This document shows positions 19,767-31,463 of a stretch of DNA of 64,000 nucleotides, one piece after another. Origin of the DNA: Podospora pseudoanserina. Its lineage: Eukaryota > Ascomycota > Sordariomycetes > Sordariales > Podosporaceae. Both the position numbers and the translations under genes were made by a program. The first letter of the stretch is position 1; each line of letters starts with the position of its first letter. The stretch lies in NCBI RefSeq assembly GCF_035222485.1, contig NC_085924.1, positions 4,154,001 to 4,218,000 on the forward strand. Direction: 5' to 3'. Under the pieces are notes generated by a model. The model ran no database searches. It saw only the letters and a program-made list of their open reading frames with translations, and was not told where the DNA came from.

Positions 19767-20117
19767 TCACTGATCAGCCCGCAAAGGAACATCAAAAGGA
19801 ACAAACAAAATCCTCTCCCCCTCCCCAGTATCACTAACATTCTTCTTGCCATCCCCATCCCTCTTCCTCTCCAACGGCTGCAAAATCGGCCTAATCCCAA
19901 GCCTAGTCCTCTTGCTTTTGTCCAGTACCACTTTGCGGTTTTCTCGTCGTGAGTAGATGTCCCTGACTGCCGCCTCGATCGCGGCCCGAGGGGGGGGCTG
20001 CGAGGGGGGATTCCTGATTGCGATGGAAGTGACTCGCTTTTTCAGCTTTGAGGGTTCTTTGGGGTTGGAAGGCTCGGGGTTAGTGGCCGTGGTTGTTGGC
20101 TGTTGAAGTTGCGACAT
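19767..20117 (-). CDS. Small basic hypothetical protein
   Basis: A 116-residue intronless frame starts at ATG 20,117. The N-terminus (MSQLQQPTTTATNPEPSNPKEPS) is disordered; the middle is basic (AIEAAVRDIYSRRENRKVVLDKSKRTR), possibly nucleic-acid binding. No recognised domain. Its TTT..NPEP start recalls that of the neighbouring small gene at 19,057-19,476, so the two could share origin. Confidence is limited by lack of homologs I can recall. Confidence 0.4.
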   Translation of the reverse strand: MSQLQQPTTTATNPEPSNPKEPSKLKKRVTSIAIRNPPSQPPPRAAIEAAVRDIYSRRENRKVVLDKSKRTRLGIRPILQPLERKRDGDGKKNVSDTGEGERILFVPFDVPLRADQ

Positions 20118-20488
20118 GATGATTCGGGAATGTTGAGCGGTTTGTGTTGGTTTGATGGATATTTTCGTAGGCCTAAAATAGGTGATTGGTGTCAGTCTAT
20201 GTAGGCAGCGTTTTTATGATAAAGCGGCAATGAGCTACAATAAGTACCTTTATCTATCCAACCATTGTAACAGTCAACTGCGCGTCAGTGGGTCTGGTCT
20301 GTCAAATGACATTCTGTCTCTTGACCTGACACGTAATGTGAATCACAGTACAGCGACGATGATATTGACTATGTTTTGTTCTCCAAAATGACATCTGCTC
20401 GGTTGATTGCATGTCACAGGTTGTATCTTCAGTCCTAAACACCCAAAGAAAATCATGCAATATACACAACAGCCCAATAAAACTCCAA
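20118..20488. other. Spacer
   Basis: Holds the 3' end of the large hypothetical and the promoter of the small gene before it. Nothing else is seen. Confidence 0.35.
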
Positions 20489-23400
20489 CTAATACCGATG
20501 CGTCTGAATCCCCCTTTTCCCAAAAAAGCCCTTCCTCAGCACATTGCTACTTGCCCTCTTCATCAACTTCCCAAAAGTCCCCTTTTGATCTTCAGACCCA
20601 CCACCACTATGACTATCATGGTCTGAATTAATCTCACCAAGCTTGTTGCTCGATATTTTCTTCGTGATTGACTTGGCATGCCTCTTGATCAGAGTTCCCA
20701 AAGGAATCTTGGACGGCTTCCAAAAATGCTGTTTCCAGTGGTCATCCCCATCATCCTCCATGTGCTGAGCATCGGAATTTGGTGACGACTGTCGTAACTT
20801 ATGCCGACCTTCATCATTCGACTCCTCCCCGAGATAGGTTATTTGTGAAAGGGGACTCGGCTTAGTAATAGACGGCGATACCGGTCCTGAGGCTGGCGCT
20901 ACAGTCGACTTTGGGGTGGTGTTAAGGCCGGGCGACGAAGGTGCAGATAGCGGGGGCCGAATGCCTTTTGGTGTCCGGTTGAAGACTTTGGATAGAATGG
21001 TAGAAGTAAAGCGTTGGGGTGACTTGGCCGGTTTCATCACGACCTTCGTCAGATGTTCATCTGCGGGCAGCTTAACTATTGTCAAAACGCCACCCGGGGG
21101 GCCAGGTCGTACTTCCTCGTTCCATTGAAAGCCGTACTTGGTCTTTCCCGGGACCAGCTTCGATTCGGCGAGTTTGACCTCTGGTCGCAGTCTGCACCCG
21201 TAAGAGCCAACCCAGCAGCGCGGATCACGCGTGTGACGAGTGATCTGAAGCCTCCCGGACCGCGTCAGGGCTGACCTCTGACCAGGCGTAAAAGGGAAGG
21301 TGGCTGCGGTGCGATACTTGCGGTGTTTTTCAATTCGTGTCTTCCAGCCAGGGCCTCTGGGAATCTCGTCTTGTCCCCAAACGGCGTATATCAGCTCGTT
21401 CGCATAGCTCCGAGTGGTGCCCACTATGGTAAGACTGTCGATGTGGTGGCCTATCGTCTTCAGTGGGTCGAGGATGCAAAGATAGGCATCTGGATGATAT
21501 GGTACAAATTCTTGAACGTGTTAGCAAGTGTGTAAAATTGCATTGGGAGCATAAAGGCTTACCCTCATCGTCGTTCTCTGCGGTCTCATCGCTGGCGTGA
21601 CTGGTGTCTGACCAACCCGATGATTCTTCCTCTGTCTCTGGCTCATCATGCCTGACTCTTCGTTCTGCCGACCCTTTCTTCCACTTCATTCCTTCCCGAA
21701 AGCCGTAATACCTGCGCACCATCAAACACAAATTCCCAATGTTGACTCCGTCGGCCCTGGTACACTGCAAGTCGGCAAATCTCAACACCAACTGGCGAAC
21801 TCTCTGAAGTCCTCTCCATTGATCCACACCGACAGCAGTTGGATGAACATTCCCTCCCAACTTTGTGTAGTCAACCTCCAGCGTGATGTATCTCATCAGA
21901 GGAACGAAGGAGTCCATCAGAAGTGTCGCTGTCGGGCAATTCTTCTCCGCCACAAACGGGCTGTACACAACGTGAAATCTCCGAGCAAGGAAGAAGGCGG
22001 CGAGAAAGTCGACACGCATGTCGTAGCAGACTGACATGTAAGGGTAAAGCGGAGATATTGCAGACGCAAAGGAGTCCAAACATTCTGTAGTCCACAGCTT
22101 GCGACCATCCAGAGGATTCAGGGGCCATATTGGCTCATAGCAATGCGGAGGGTTCATGCGAACAGGCTTTGGATTGAGGTTTCCCGTATTGTGATCGTTG
22201 AGAATCATGTTGGTAATCTTGAAGCGGGCTCGATCGGGCAATAGGAAGTAAAGACAACGGTTTGATCTTGCTAGGCCTTTGAGCTGAGGATACCTTCCAT
22301 TTTGGAGTCCTGTATGGTTTAATGTGTGTGTGCCATCGGGGTCACGGGAAGCTCTTTCCCTTCTCAGACGAAGAACTCCTTGCTGAAAGGACAGCTCTTT
22401 GTCAAAGATGAACTTATCCGCCGGGTTGTTGAGCGTTCTCTCCCACGTTACCTCGACAGTCCGATCCCAAGGAGGGTACTCGAGGGGAACAGGAGCCCGT
22501 TCCGGGGAGCGGAGAATTCTTACCGGAGGCGCATACCCAACGAATCTGGGCAGTTTCGGAGATTCTTGCTTCTGTATACGTGGCTCATTGCCACAAATGA
22601 AGAGTCCACCACTTGCAAGTGGATGGAATGGGACAGCCGGTTTATCTGCTGCTTCAGTTCCCACATCATTGGCAGGGACTCGAACGGTCGGCGTGTCCGG
22701 AGGCGCTCGCAAATCTGATGGACTTTGACGCCCCTCTGAGCACGACGGCGACGTTTTGCCGGCGCTTGACTCTCCTTGCCGCGATTGGGACTCTTTTTCA
22801 ACAGCCGGTGTGGGTATTGGTGGGGAGATAATGCGTGTTGTCGAAAGTCCTTGAATCTCAGCTGGGTGTTTAAGATTCACGTCCACACAGTGCGGTGAGG
22901 ATATGCTCTGAAACAGTGCCTCGGTAAATAAAGCAGGACTGCCTGGGGGTTTCAGTGGACACTTTGGCGATGCTGGGGTCGGCGGGAGTGTTGGCACAGT
23001 TGGAACTGCAGCTAGGGTTGTGGGGGGCCTGTTGGAGGCTGCCAAGGATGGTGGAGTCGGAGAAAGCTTCACAGAATCTCTCGAACCCCCTTGAGTTACC
23101 GAGGCGCATGACGAACACCTGCGTGAAGCAGAAGTAGAGGCTGAAACAAGCTTTGACGAAGCAGTTGAAGTTGCAGATACCGGGGTTGCGGGCAGACACG
23201 CATGTGCCGCGTGATTTCTTGATGGAATTTGCATCTGAAGCTGTTTGCCTTGGGTCCTTGTCAAACTTCGAGATTTTGCGCTCAAGAGTGGATAGTGAGA
23301 CGAGCACCCACGGTCTGGATCCTTGGCTATTCTTGTGTCTTGACTTTCTTGGGCTGTAGAAAGCCTTCCAGAAGACGTGGCAGTCGTTTGACTGGCTGCC

Positions 23401-24849
23401 GAGTTGGCCAGGGTTCTCGTCGAAACAGAGTGCCCAGATACCCTTTCTGGCCTCAGTGTTACCTCATGAGTGGATGAACGCCTACTGGGTGTGGTCGGAG
23501 TTGGTAGTCTCTCGGATATCCCTCCAGGCGCTCCCCCAGGAGCAGTCACAGTTGTTTGCTTCGCCAACCTACCGCTTCCTTCTTGATTAACAAGCGTTTC
23601 AGTTGACGCAGTCCCCAATTGCCTCGAGGTTGCTTGGATTGTGGAAGGCCTTGATGACGATGTCCCTTGCTTATCTTGTGTTTTTACGGCATCCTGTACC
23701 GGAGATGATCTGGCTGGAATGGCGGATTGAGTCGCAGAAGCTCTGACGGGTTGACGGGGAGTAGGGGATCTGGTGGGAGGTAGAGTTCCGTTGGTTGGGT
23801 TGCCAACCGTGGAGGCAGAGCCAACCTCCCTTGTCTCGAGTTGGGCGAGGAGTCTTTTGGTCTTTGTGAGTGTCGGCGTGGGTGCAGGAGAAGGCGCCTT
23901 TGAGTCAGTTTGCCACGTGCGTGGCCCTGATGATGGTACAGCCAAAAGGCTAGCGGGGCGTGGTCGAGGTTCGGTCTTTAGTACTCCAGATGAAAGCAAA
24001 GCAATAGGGGAACCCAGAGCGACTGGTATGCCAGAAAGCGATTGTCTCCTCGTCTCAGTATTACTTGTTGCCCTAGGCGGGACAGGTGTTTTGCTTGATG
24101 GTGTTGCACCTCGTCCATGTTGTGTCGTGGAAGGTCTTGGTCCTATTGGCGTAGTTGAGCTCCGTGGCCCTGGCAGGGAATATGATGAAGAACTTGTGAG
24201 TCGGCTGTTGCTTTTGGATTGCTTGGGGCCACCTGACGGCTTTGGACGTATCTTCACTCCCACCATTGACGGCATCGAAGACGGTTTACGTAACGATGAG
24301 GCAGACAAGGACCTGTGCGGCGCTGCTTGAGGACTGTGTGACTTCGAACCGCCAGGTAGAGCTGTATTTTCTCTTTTGGGCGTAGGGGGCTGGGTGGACG
24401 GTGGAGTTTGTGCGGTTTGGATTGTCTGCCTGGTGCCAGTGAATGTTGGCGCAGATAGCCTAAATATCGGCATGTTAAATTTGGACTTTCAGGCTTTGCG
24501 ATATGGTATACATCGGGAAGGCTTGCGTCCATCAAGTACGCGGGTGGGACAAACAAGGGCGGGGATGGGCTTGTGGAGGCAACTGGGTAGCACAAGGCCA
24601 AAAGTGACAGAACAAGTGAAGTACTGACAACTCAGTTTGTTTCAGAGGTATCCGTGAGCGAGAGCCACCCAGGGCTAGAGGTGAGGATTTTCTGATGTTG
24701 CCCGTGGTGGCCGGGAGACCACCATCCTCGTTCTCGAGGACAGCTCCATCGTCAGGGGCCTCATAGTCATCATCCTCCAACAGGCGCGCAGTGCTCCTTG
24801 GTTGTCCGGCTACGGCTGTTGCGGGCTCCGGCGGTCGTTGTCTCTCCAT
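20489..24849 (-). CDS. Large fungal protein of unknown function (1379 aa)
   Basis: Three exons fit: 24,849-24,629; 24,459-21,563; 21,510-20,489. Introns have donors GTCAGT and GTAAGC and acceptors TTTAG and TTCAAG, the second with branch GCTAAC, and the total is 1380 codons. About 650 residues of Ser/Thr/Pro-rich, disordered sequence come first. A folded region of about 350 residues follows, opening with PPWDRTVEVTWERTLNN and including a long stretch on measuring-like Tyr/Phe/Leu-rich text (FASAISPLYPYMSVCYDMRVDFLAAFFLARRF split into shorter motifs; LEVDYTKLGGN; GLQRVRQLVLRFA). After an acidic linker comes EFVPYHPDAYLCILDPLKTI and a basic Ser-rich tail. No known domain. The first intron is the least certain part. 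Confidence 0.65.
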
Positions 24850-25631
24850 TTGTATATAGATGGCTGTGTATTCGAGGTAGAGAAAGTTGGTGATGCTGCC
24901 GTGTTTGATGGCAGTGGATGCTCGGCGCAAGCCATTCCGATCCCGCCTTGGGTTTTCGCGACTAAGCTCCTCCTGACTTGTGCCACAAGAGCCGAACCCA
25001 ATGAGCACGCATCATAGCTCATGGCCCCTTAAAGTTCCCCCACCGTGGGCAACGAAGCCCCAACGGCGATGTGGTTCTTAGGACACGGCTAACGGCGCCA
25101 CACCAACAAGGCGAGCCTTTCAAGGCGGCGGGGCAGCCATCATATATCTGGGGAGTTAGAATGGATGAGACAAGCCCAGCTCAGGTATACGAAGAAATAG
25201 GGAGGTCGCTGCAAGAATTCTGCGACAGTTGCTGGCGTGAACGAGATGGAGATGTTGTGGCACACAGCGAGCAGCAAAGACAGTCTTGGCAGTCACTTAT
25301 TGGAATTGGCTTGGCGGATGTCAAAAGCGGGTCCATGCCAAGACGGCAGGAAGTGTGAAGTGGTCTAGATAAGATAAGATCATGCCGGGGTTGTTATCGA
25401 TAACAGCCTAACCCTGGCAACCCCGCGAAAAAACGTCAGTCACCCCGCCATAAGCTCTGGCGGCTGCTTGAAGCTTCTGGTGCTGTCTCGTGGCGCCCGC
25501 CCTTGGTATTTTTGCCTCCTACTTTTTGCGATAAAACATTTGCTGACGGCGCCTCCCATAATTGTGCTACTCTCTTGATAGCTGCACACATAAACCAACA
25601 TTTACCTGAACCGCAAAGACCAACCATCACC
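24850..25631. other. Divergent promoter region with GATA motifs
   Basis: This region lies between the large hypothetical (minus) and the PBDC1 gene (plus). It contains a tandem GATAAGATAAG and a 14-bp palindrome with a TTATCGATAA core, described separately. A frame at 25,071-25,358 has no recognisable content. Confidence 0.4.
25368..25405. promoter_or_regulatory. Tandem GATA sites plus 14-bp palindrome
   Basis: GATAAG occurs twice in tandem at 25,368-25,378, and TGTTATCGATAACA, a perfect palindrome, is at 25,392-25,405. Paired GATA sites are the known binding pattern of AreA/NIT2-type nitrogen regulators and other fungal GATA factors. They lie about 230-260 bases before the PBDC1 start. Function here is inferred only. 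Confidence 0.4.
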
Positions 25632-26237
25632 ATGTCTGTCGTCGGAGGCCCCGTTCCCAAGAACTTTGACGCTGAAAATGCGGACAACCTCGAGGATGTG
25701 CGACTTCCCTCTTCCTAGGTTACCTGCCCAGCGCTTCCATTGACACTATGATGCCGTAGATCGAGAAGCAGTTCGCCGTCAAGGCTGTCCAGCACATGGC
25801 CACCTACTGGTCCATCCTCGAGAAGGTCAAGGGCTCTACCCTGCGCCTGACCAAGATTGACGACGAGATCTACGAGCACCTCAAGACCGACTTCCCCGAG
25901 TTCGACCCCGCTGCCACCATTGATGAAGACGAGATGAAGAGCAAAACCGGCAAGGAGAGGTGGCGCAAGTTCCTGATGGCCTACGACAAGAGGGTCGATG
26001 ACTACAACTTTGGCACCATGCTGCGCTCCAACCCCAAGGCCGAGTACACCGAGGAGGATACCATCTTCGGTATGTTTTGGCTGAAGGAACGGACCTCTCG
26101 AGAATTGATCACTAACACCTTAAACAGTACCAAGAATGCAATTTTACGCCATCGAGATTGCGCGAAACAAGCTTGGCCTGAATGACTGGATCTACGAGAA
26201 GGCGCAGCAGGAGAAGGCTGCTGGATCTAGCGCCTGA
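25632..26237 (+). CDS. PBDC1 / Ypl225w-family eEF1A chaperone
   Basis: Three exons (25,632-25,697; 25,760-26,069; 26,128-26,237) give 161 residues. The start MSVVGGPVPKNFDAENADN, then IEKQFAVKAVQHMATYW, LRLTKIDDEIYEHLKTDFPEFD, KERWRKFLMAYDKRVDDYNFGT and FYAIEIARNKLGLNDWIYEK cover the whole PBDC1 domain; length matches the family. Yeast Ypl225w is reported as a dedicated folding helper for the elongation factor eEF1A in the cytosol. Introns have donors GTGCGA and GTATGT and acceptors GTAG and ACAG. The ATG follows the usual fungal CACC context. It is on the same strand as, and close before, the ABC transporter. Confidence 0.88.
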
Positions 26238-26654
26238 TGATAATACTTTTTCTGAAGTTAGAAATGATACCTACCTCTTCACTGTTCTTCTCAAGTGAGA
26301 TGATGTCCCCTGTGCCTGTACCCCGCTCTGGACCCTTGTGCGTGGCCCCCCACCATGCTTTGTACCCCTTAGTATTGTCCTCGACCACAACCCCTGAAGA
26401 GCACCACACCACAATACCAACATCGCACAAAGGCTTACAGCTTCACCACGCGTCCCATTATACTCAGGAACCAAGAGGCGGCAATCATGGAAGCCACACA
26501 GACTTTTTGTCGGGAATCAGTTCCATGCCGAAATCCAACTTTGTTTTCCCATACTTTGTCGACGCACCCATCTCGATCAAGTGACAGCACTTGGTCTCAT
26601 TCGTCTCGACCAATTCCATGATCCTCTCTTCCCGAGAGACTTATCACCATCGGC
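26238..26654. other. Spacer between PBDC1 and ABC exporter
   Basis: The spacer should hold the PBDC1 3' end and the exporter promoter. Short frames only; no clear core element. Confidence 0.35.
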
Positions 26655-29600
26655 ATGGTTTCCTCGTCAATTCCTCAGTCCTCTTCCCTCAATGGGTACC
26701 CTGCTCGAACGACAGAGCGGGACGACATCGCCATCAAAATGGAGGAGACACCAAGCGAACGAGAAAAGGCTGGGCCAGTCCCGACCACAAGATCGACATT
26801 CGCGACGCTATTCAGCTTCACCCGACCGAAACACATACCTCTCATTCTTCTCTCGTTTCTCACTGCTTCCTTCGTTGCGGCTGGCCGCACTGCTTATGCC
26901 ATCATGCTTGGCAAGATCTTCGAAATTGTGTCGAAATGGGGTGCCGGCACCCTGACACCCAACGAGTTAGTTTCCCAGATCTCACAATGGTCCATCTACT
27001 TCGTCCTTCTTGGGCTGGGAGTATGGCTGTTTTCTTCGATTGACATTGCCCTGTGGGTGGTGTCTGGCGAATTGAGGGCCAGGACAACAAGAGAGATCAT
27101 GTTTGGATCGTTATTGCGCAAGACGGCGGGGTGGTATGATCTCAGGGGCGAGGGTGTTTGGGCATTGCTTGTGCAGGTTCAGACGTAAGTCGCATGATTT
27201 GAGGTGCTGAGCAGGAGCCAGACTGACAAAACGACAGGCAGACCCGAGAGCTTCAGCTGGCCACCTCCCAAACATTGGGCTTTTTGGTCTGCGATGTGCT
27301 GGTCTTTGTGGCCTGCTTCATCGTCGCTTTTTCCTTCTCCTGGAAACTCACGCTGGTGCTGCTCGCTACTGGCGTGCCATCGGCTGTGATACTCTGGGCC
27401 CTCGGCCGCTTGCTCGATCCCGCCATCGAAGGGCAGAAACGAGAATTAGCAGAGGCTGCCAAGCATGCCACCGCCGCAACCACATCCATCGATGTCGTCA
27501 AGGTTTACAATGCAGCCGATCAGGAAGCCTTTCAGTTCATCTCAGCCATCCGCCGGTCTGCCAAGTACTACTCTAGGCAGGTGCTTTGCAACTGCGGCCA
27601 GATGAGCTACATCAAGATGTGGATGATCATGCTGTTCGTGGTGGGCTTTTACTTTGCCGTTGTTCTCGTCGGGAGAGGTGATCTCACTCCGGGAAATGCA
27701 CTCACGACCTTTTACGCTGCTTTGAGTGCTTTCAAGAGTATAGAGACTCTGGGGCCCGAGTGGCTGATATTGGCCAAGGGAATGCAGGCTGCGCAGCTGC
27801 TCAAGAATGTGGCCGGTGAGGAGGCAAATGAGGAGCTCGACAAGAATAACGGATGGAAGAAGCCTTCAAGCTGCACAGGCGACATCAAGATGACGAATGT
27901 CAGCTTTGCCTATCCCTCCAACCCAACCAAGACGGTGCTCGAGCCATCGACGTTTCACTTTCCCGAGGGAGAACTCACTTTTGTTGTGGGCAGGAGTGGT
28001 TCCGGGAAGAGTACGCTGGGAAATCTTCTGCTGAGATTCTATGAACCTACCGATGGCCGCATTACTGTCGACGGCCATGACGTTACGACACTTGATCTGG
28101 AATGGCTACGCCGCAATGTCACACTCATTCAGCAGTCAAGCATCCTGTTCAACGATAGCTTCGCCAAGAACATTGCGTTTGGTGCCACCGAGCCGGACAA
28201 GGTCCCCCCTGAAGCGATCCAGCATGCCTGCGGCATGGCGCTTCTCCAGTCCACCATCACAGGCATGCCTGATGGCATCAACACGCAACTCGGTTCTGGC
28301 GGCCACAACCTCAGCGGTGGACAAAAGCAACGGCTGGCACTTGCCAGAGCAAAGCTTCGTGATCCCCCTGTGCTCATCCTCGACGAAATCACCAGCGGCT
28401 TGGACCCCATCAGCAGAACCATGATCATGGAAGCTATCCGCATCTGGCGCAAGGACAGGACCACCATCATCATCACCCACGAGGTGGGACATATTGGAGA
28501 TGACGACTTTGTCTATGTCATGGCCGATGGTCGAGTTGTCCAACAAGGTCCCAGCAAGGAGATTGCCGCCGAAGAAGATGGACTCTTTGGGTCTTTCCTC
28601 GCTTCGGCAGATGATGCCTGCTCTTCAAGAGGGTCCGCCTCAACCGACAGCGACGTTGATATTGTCTACGAGCTGTCTGATGACGAGCCAGTCCAGGAGG
28701 CCAGCTATGGGAAATTCCTCCGCGGGGCATTGATCGACAATCCTAGGATGCATTCGCTCGGTTTTTTCCCTCGCATGTCGTGGACATCTGATCCTATTCA
28801 GCCTCCTCCTCCTCCTCCTCCTCCTCCTCCTCCTCCTCCTCCTCCTCCTCCTCCTCCTCCTCCTCCTCCTCCTCCTCCTCCTCCTCCTCAGCAGCGTCGA
28901 CGGTCCACTGCCGCTAGGCCCACTTCGCGCGTTTCGTTAAGGCCGCAAAGCATGCACATCGTCACGACAATGGGACGGGAAATGCAGAGCAGCAGGATTC
29001 CGATTGCGAGACTGGAAGAGAAGCCGTCGGTGGCGGAGAGCTCGGCGTCGTTGGACTCGCTGGACAAGTTCTTTTTGGAACACTTGGCGAGCAAGAAGGA
29101 TAGAAAGAAGGGACGGACGATTGAGGGTCATCGGTTACCTTCTATTGGGGCCATCTTGAAGACTGTTTGGCCTACGCTTGATAGGAGGGGGAGGTTACAG
29201 TTGATAGCTGGGTTGCTTTTGTGTCTGGTCATTGCGGCTGGCAACCCGGTTTTCTCCTTTATCTTTGCCAATCTCATTGGGGCGTTTTGGCTGCCTGAGG
29301 GGCTGGAGTCGGCGGGGAGCACGTGGGCGGGATACCTGGCGATTGTTGCGGTGGTTGATGCCAGTGCGACGTTTCTCGGGTACTTTTTCCTGGAGGAGGT
29401 TGCTCAGAAGTGGGTGAATGCGCTGAGGGCTGAGGCCATCAGACGGATCCTCAGCCAGCCCAAGTCTTGGTTCGACAAGGCGAATCATTCTCCTAACAGG
29501 ATAACGCAATGCCTGGATCGGAACGCGGAAGAGATGAGGAAGTTGGTGGGCATGTTTCTGCCGATTGTGCTGACGGTTTCGTTGATGATTCTGACGTCGT

Positions 29601-30916
29601 TGGTTTGGGCGTTGATCATCAAGTGGGATCTTACTCTGGTGGCTTTGGCTGGTTTGCCTGTGGCTATTGCGGCTGCGAGGGGGAATGCGGCAATGAGCGA
29701 CAAGTGGGAGTCGATTGCTAATGAGGCTGCTGCTGCGACGAGCGCCATCTTCAACGAGACGTTTGCCAACATCAAGGTTGTGCGGGCGCTGACTCTGGAG
29801 AGGTACTTTTCTGACAAGCACACCAAGTCTGCCCATTCGACGTATCTTTTGGGGTATAAGCGGGCTGGGTTTGTGGGCATCTTTTATGGCTTTTATCAGT
29901 CGATTGCGTTTTTCCTGACGGCGTTGGTGTTTTACTATGGGGCAAAGATTCTGAGCACCAATTCGACGACTGTTACGGATGTCATCAAGGTCATCAACCT
30001 CATTCTCTTCTCCCTAGGCACCTCGGTCATGGCGTTGAGCAACGTCCCTCAAATCGCTGCTTCAAAAGCCACCGCCACGCAGATCCTCTATTACGCCAAC
30101 CTTCCCCACAACTCAAGCCACGAGGCCAAAGGAGACCGAAGAGTTGACTCCCCTCTTCCCGTGAAGATGACCAACCTCCGCTTCGCCTACCCTGGCTCCC
30201 CGAAGACGGAAGTCTTACGGAGCGTCAACCTCGAGATCCAACCGGGAACATGCACCGCAATCGTCGGCTCATCGGGCTGTGGAAAATCCACCATCGCGGC
30301 TTTACTTCTTGGGCTTTATGAACCACTAAACGACACCATCCCGTCTTACCACCGGCCCCCTCCCGCCGATGTTTCTCCCACCCCATCGTCATCAAAACGG
30401 TTCTCGAATATTGGCCCTAAACTCACGCTTTCCCCTCCCACGCTAATGTGGGAAACCACCACCACACCAAGCGTCTCTCCGCGGAACTCGATCCCGCTTT
30501 TCCCTGCCAGCCCACTGGATCAAAACCCTTTCTCTCCCCCACCCTTGACGTTTGCAGGGTGGGCTGCTTCGACCCTGGACACGGCAGCGCTGAGGGAGTT
30601 TATTTCCTATGTACCCCAAACTCCCATCTTGTTTCCCTATACGATCAGGGAAAATATCACGTATGGTCTACCTGACTCGTCGCCTTTGCTTACGGACGGA
30701 AATAATATCGAGACTGCCGCGCGGGAGGCGGGGATTCACGATTTTATCATCTCTCTTCCCCTGGGGTATGATACCTTGGTTGGGGAGGGTGGGCAGACGG
30801 TGAGCGGGGGACAGGCGCAGAGGTTGTGTATTGCGAGGGCGCTGGCGAGGAGGCCAAAGCTGTTGGTGTTGGATGAGCCGACCAGTGCGCTTGATGCGGA
30901 GGGGGCGCAGGGGTGA
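26655..30916 (+). CDS. Ste6-like ABC-B exporter (a-factor pheromone type)
   Basis: Two exons (26,655-27,184 and 27,238-30,916) give 1402 residues with TMD1-NBD1-TMD2-NBD2 order. NBD1 shows Walker A GRSGSGKST, signature LSGGQKQR and Walker B VLILDEITSGLD; NBD2 shows GSSGCGKST, VSGGQAQR and LLVLDEPTSALD. The family exports farnesylated mating pheromone across the plasma membrane using ATP. The linker holds a run of about 29 prolines (88-base CCT repeat). NBD2 has an insert of about 75 Ser/Pro-rich residues between Walker A and the Q-loop PQTPILFPYTIREN. The frame ends in a G-rich tract before the D-loop/H-loop; text like VVVTHSKEMMRVAGR and FASLVTGVWEPRRG follows in other frames to about 31,170, so the native C-terminus is interrupted or mis-sequenced. 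Confidence 0.82.
28802..28889 (+). repeat. (CCT)n microsatellite coding polyproline
   Basis: About 29 perfect CCT units lie in frame in the linker between NBD1 and TMD2 of the ABC exporter. It codes for a proline run bounded by Gln residues. Length is likely variable between strains. Confidence 0.95.
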
Positions 30917-31463
30917 GGGGGTTGTTCAGGATTTGGTGGAGGGGGGGGGACAGGGAGATGGCGGTTGTGGTTGTGACGCATAGTAAGGAGATGATGAGGG
31001 TTGCGGGGAGGTGGTGATGGTTGAGGGGGGGGTTGTGGTTGAACGGGGGGTATGAGGAGTTGATCAGGAAGGGGGGAAGTTTGCGAGCTTGGTTACGGGG
31101 GTGTGGGAGCCGAGGAGGGGAAGGGAAGGAGGGAAGAGGGGGGAGGAGGTGATGATGGGGGGTTGAGGACGAGGAGGGAGGAGGCATTGAGACGGTTGGA
31201 GGGGTTTAGTTTTCGGTGAGGGGGGCGGGGGGCGGGGAAGTTCTTTTTTTATGAGGTATATGGGTTATGGCGTTTATGAGGGAGGGTATGATGGGTTTTG
31301 GGATCGAGACGCGGAAATGGTATATACGATAGATTGGTACACAGAATTTTCACACTTGGCTGCAGCTGGCTTTTTTCTTTGTCCATTTCCCAGATTGTTA
31401 AGCGCATGTTTGTGTAGTTCAGTGTCCTTGTCGGTTCATTGTTCACAACTCTTCCGCGACCGT
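30917..31463. other. Convergent G-rich spacer with displaced exporter C-terminus
   Basis: The first 250 bases hold, in shifting plus-strand frames, the remaining ABC exporter NBD2 text including the switch-histidine stretch. The rest is the 3' flank of the AA9 gene. G-runs of seven or more are frequent. Confidence 0.5.

Noticed and set aside
24532-24628. Continuation of the first exon of the large hypothetical past 24,629
   Set aside because: The frame stays open to 24,532, but joining to the long second frame needs a splice; a GTCAGT donor and TTTAG acceptor give matching phase.
25071-25358. 95-codon frame before PBDC1
   Set aside because: No recognised content, and it sits inside a region better read as a divergent promoter.
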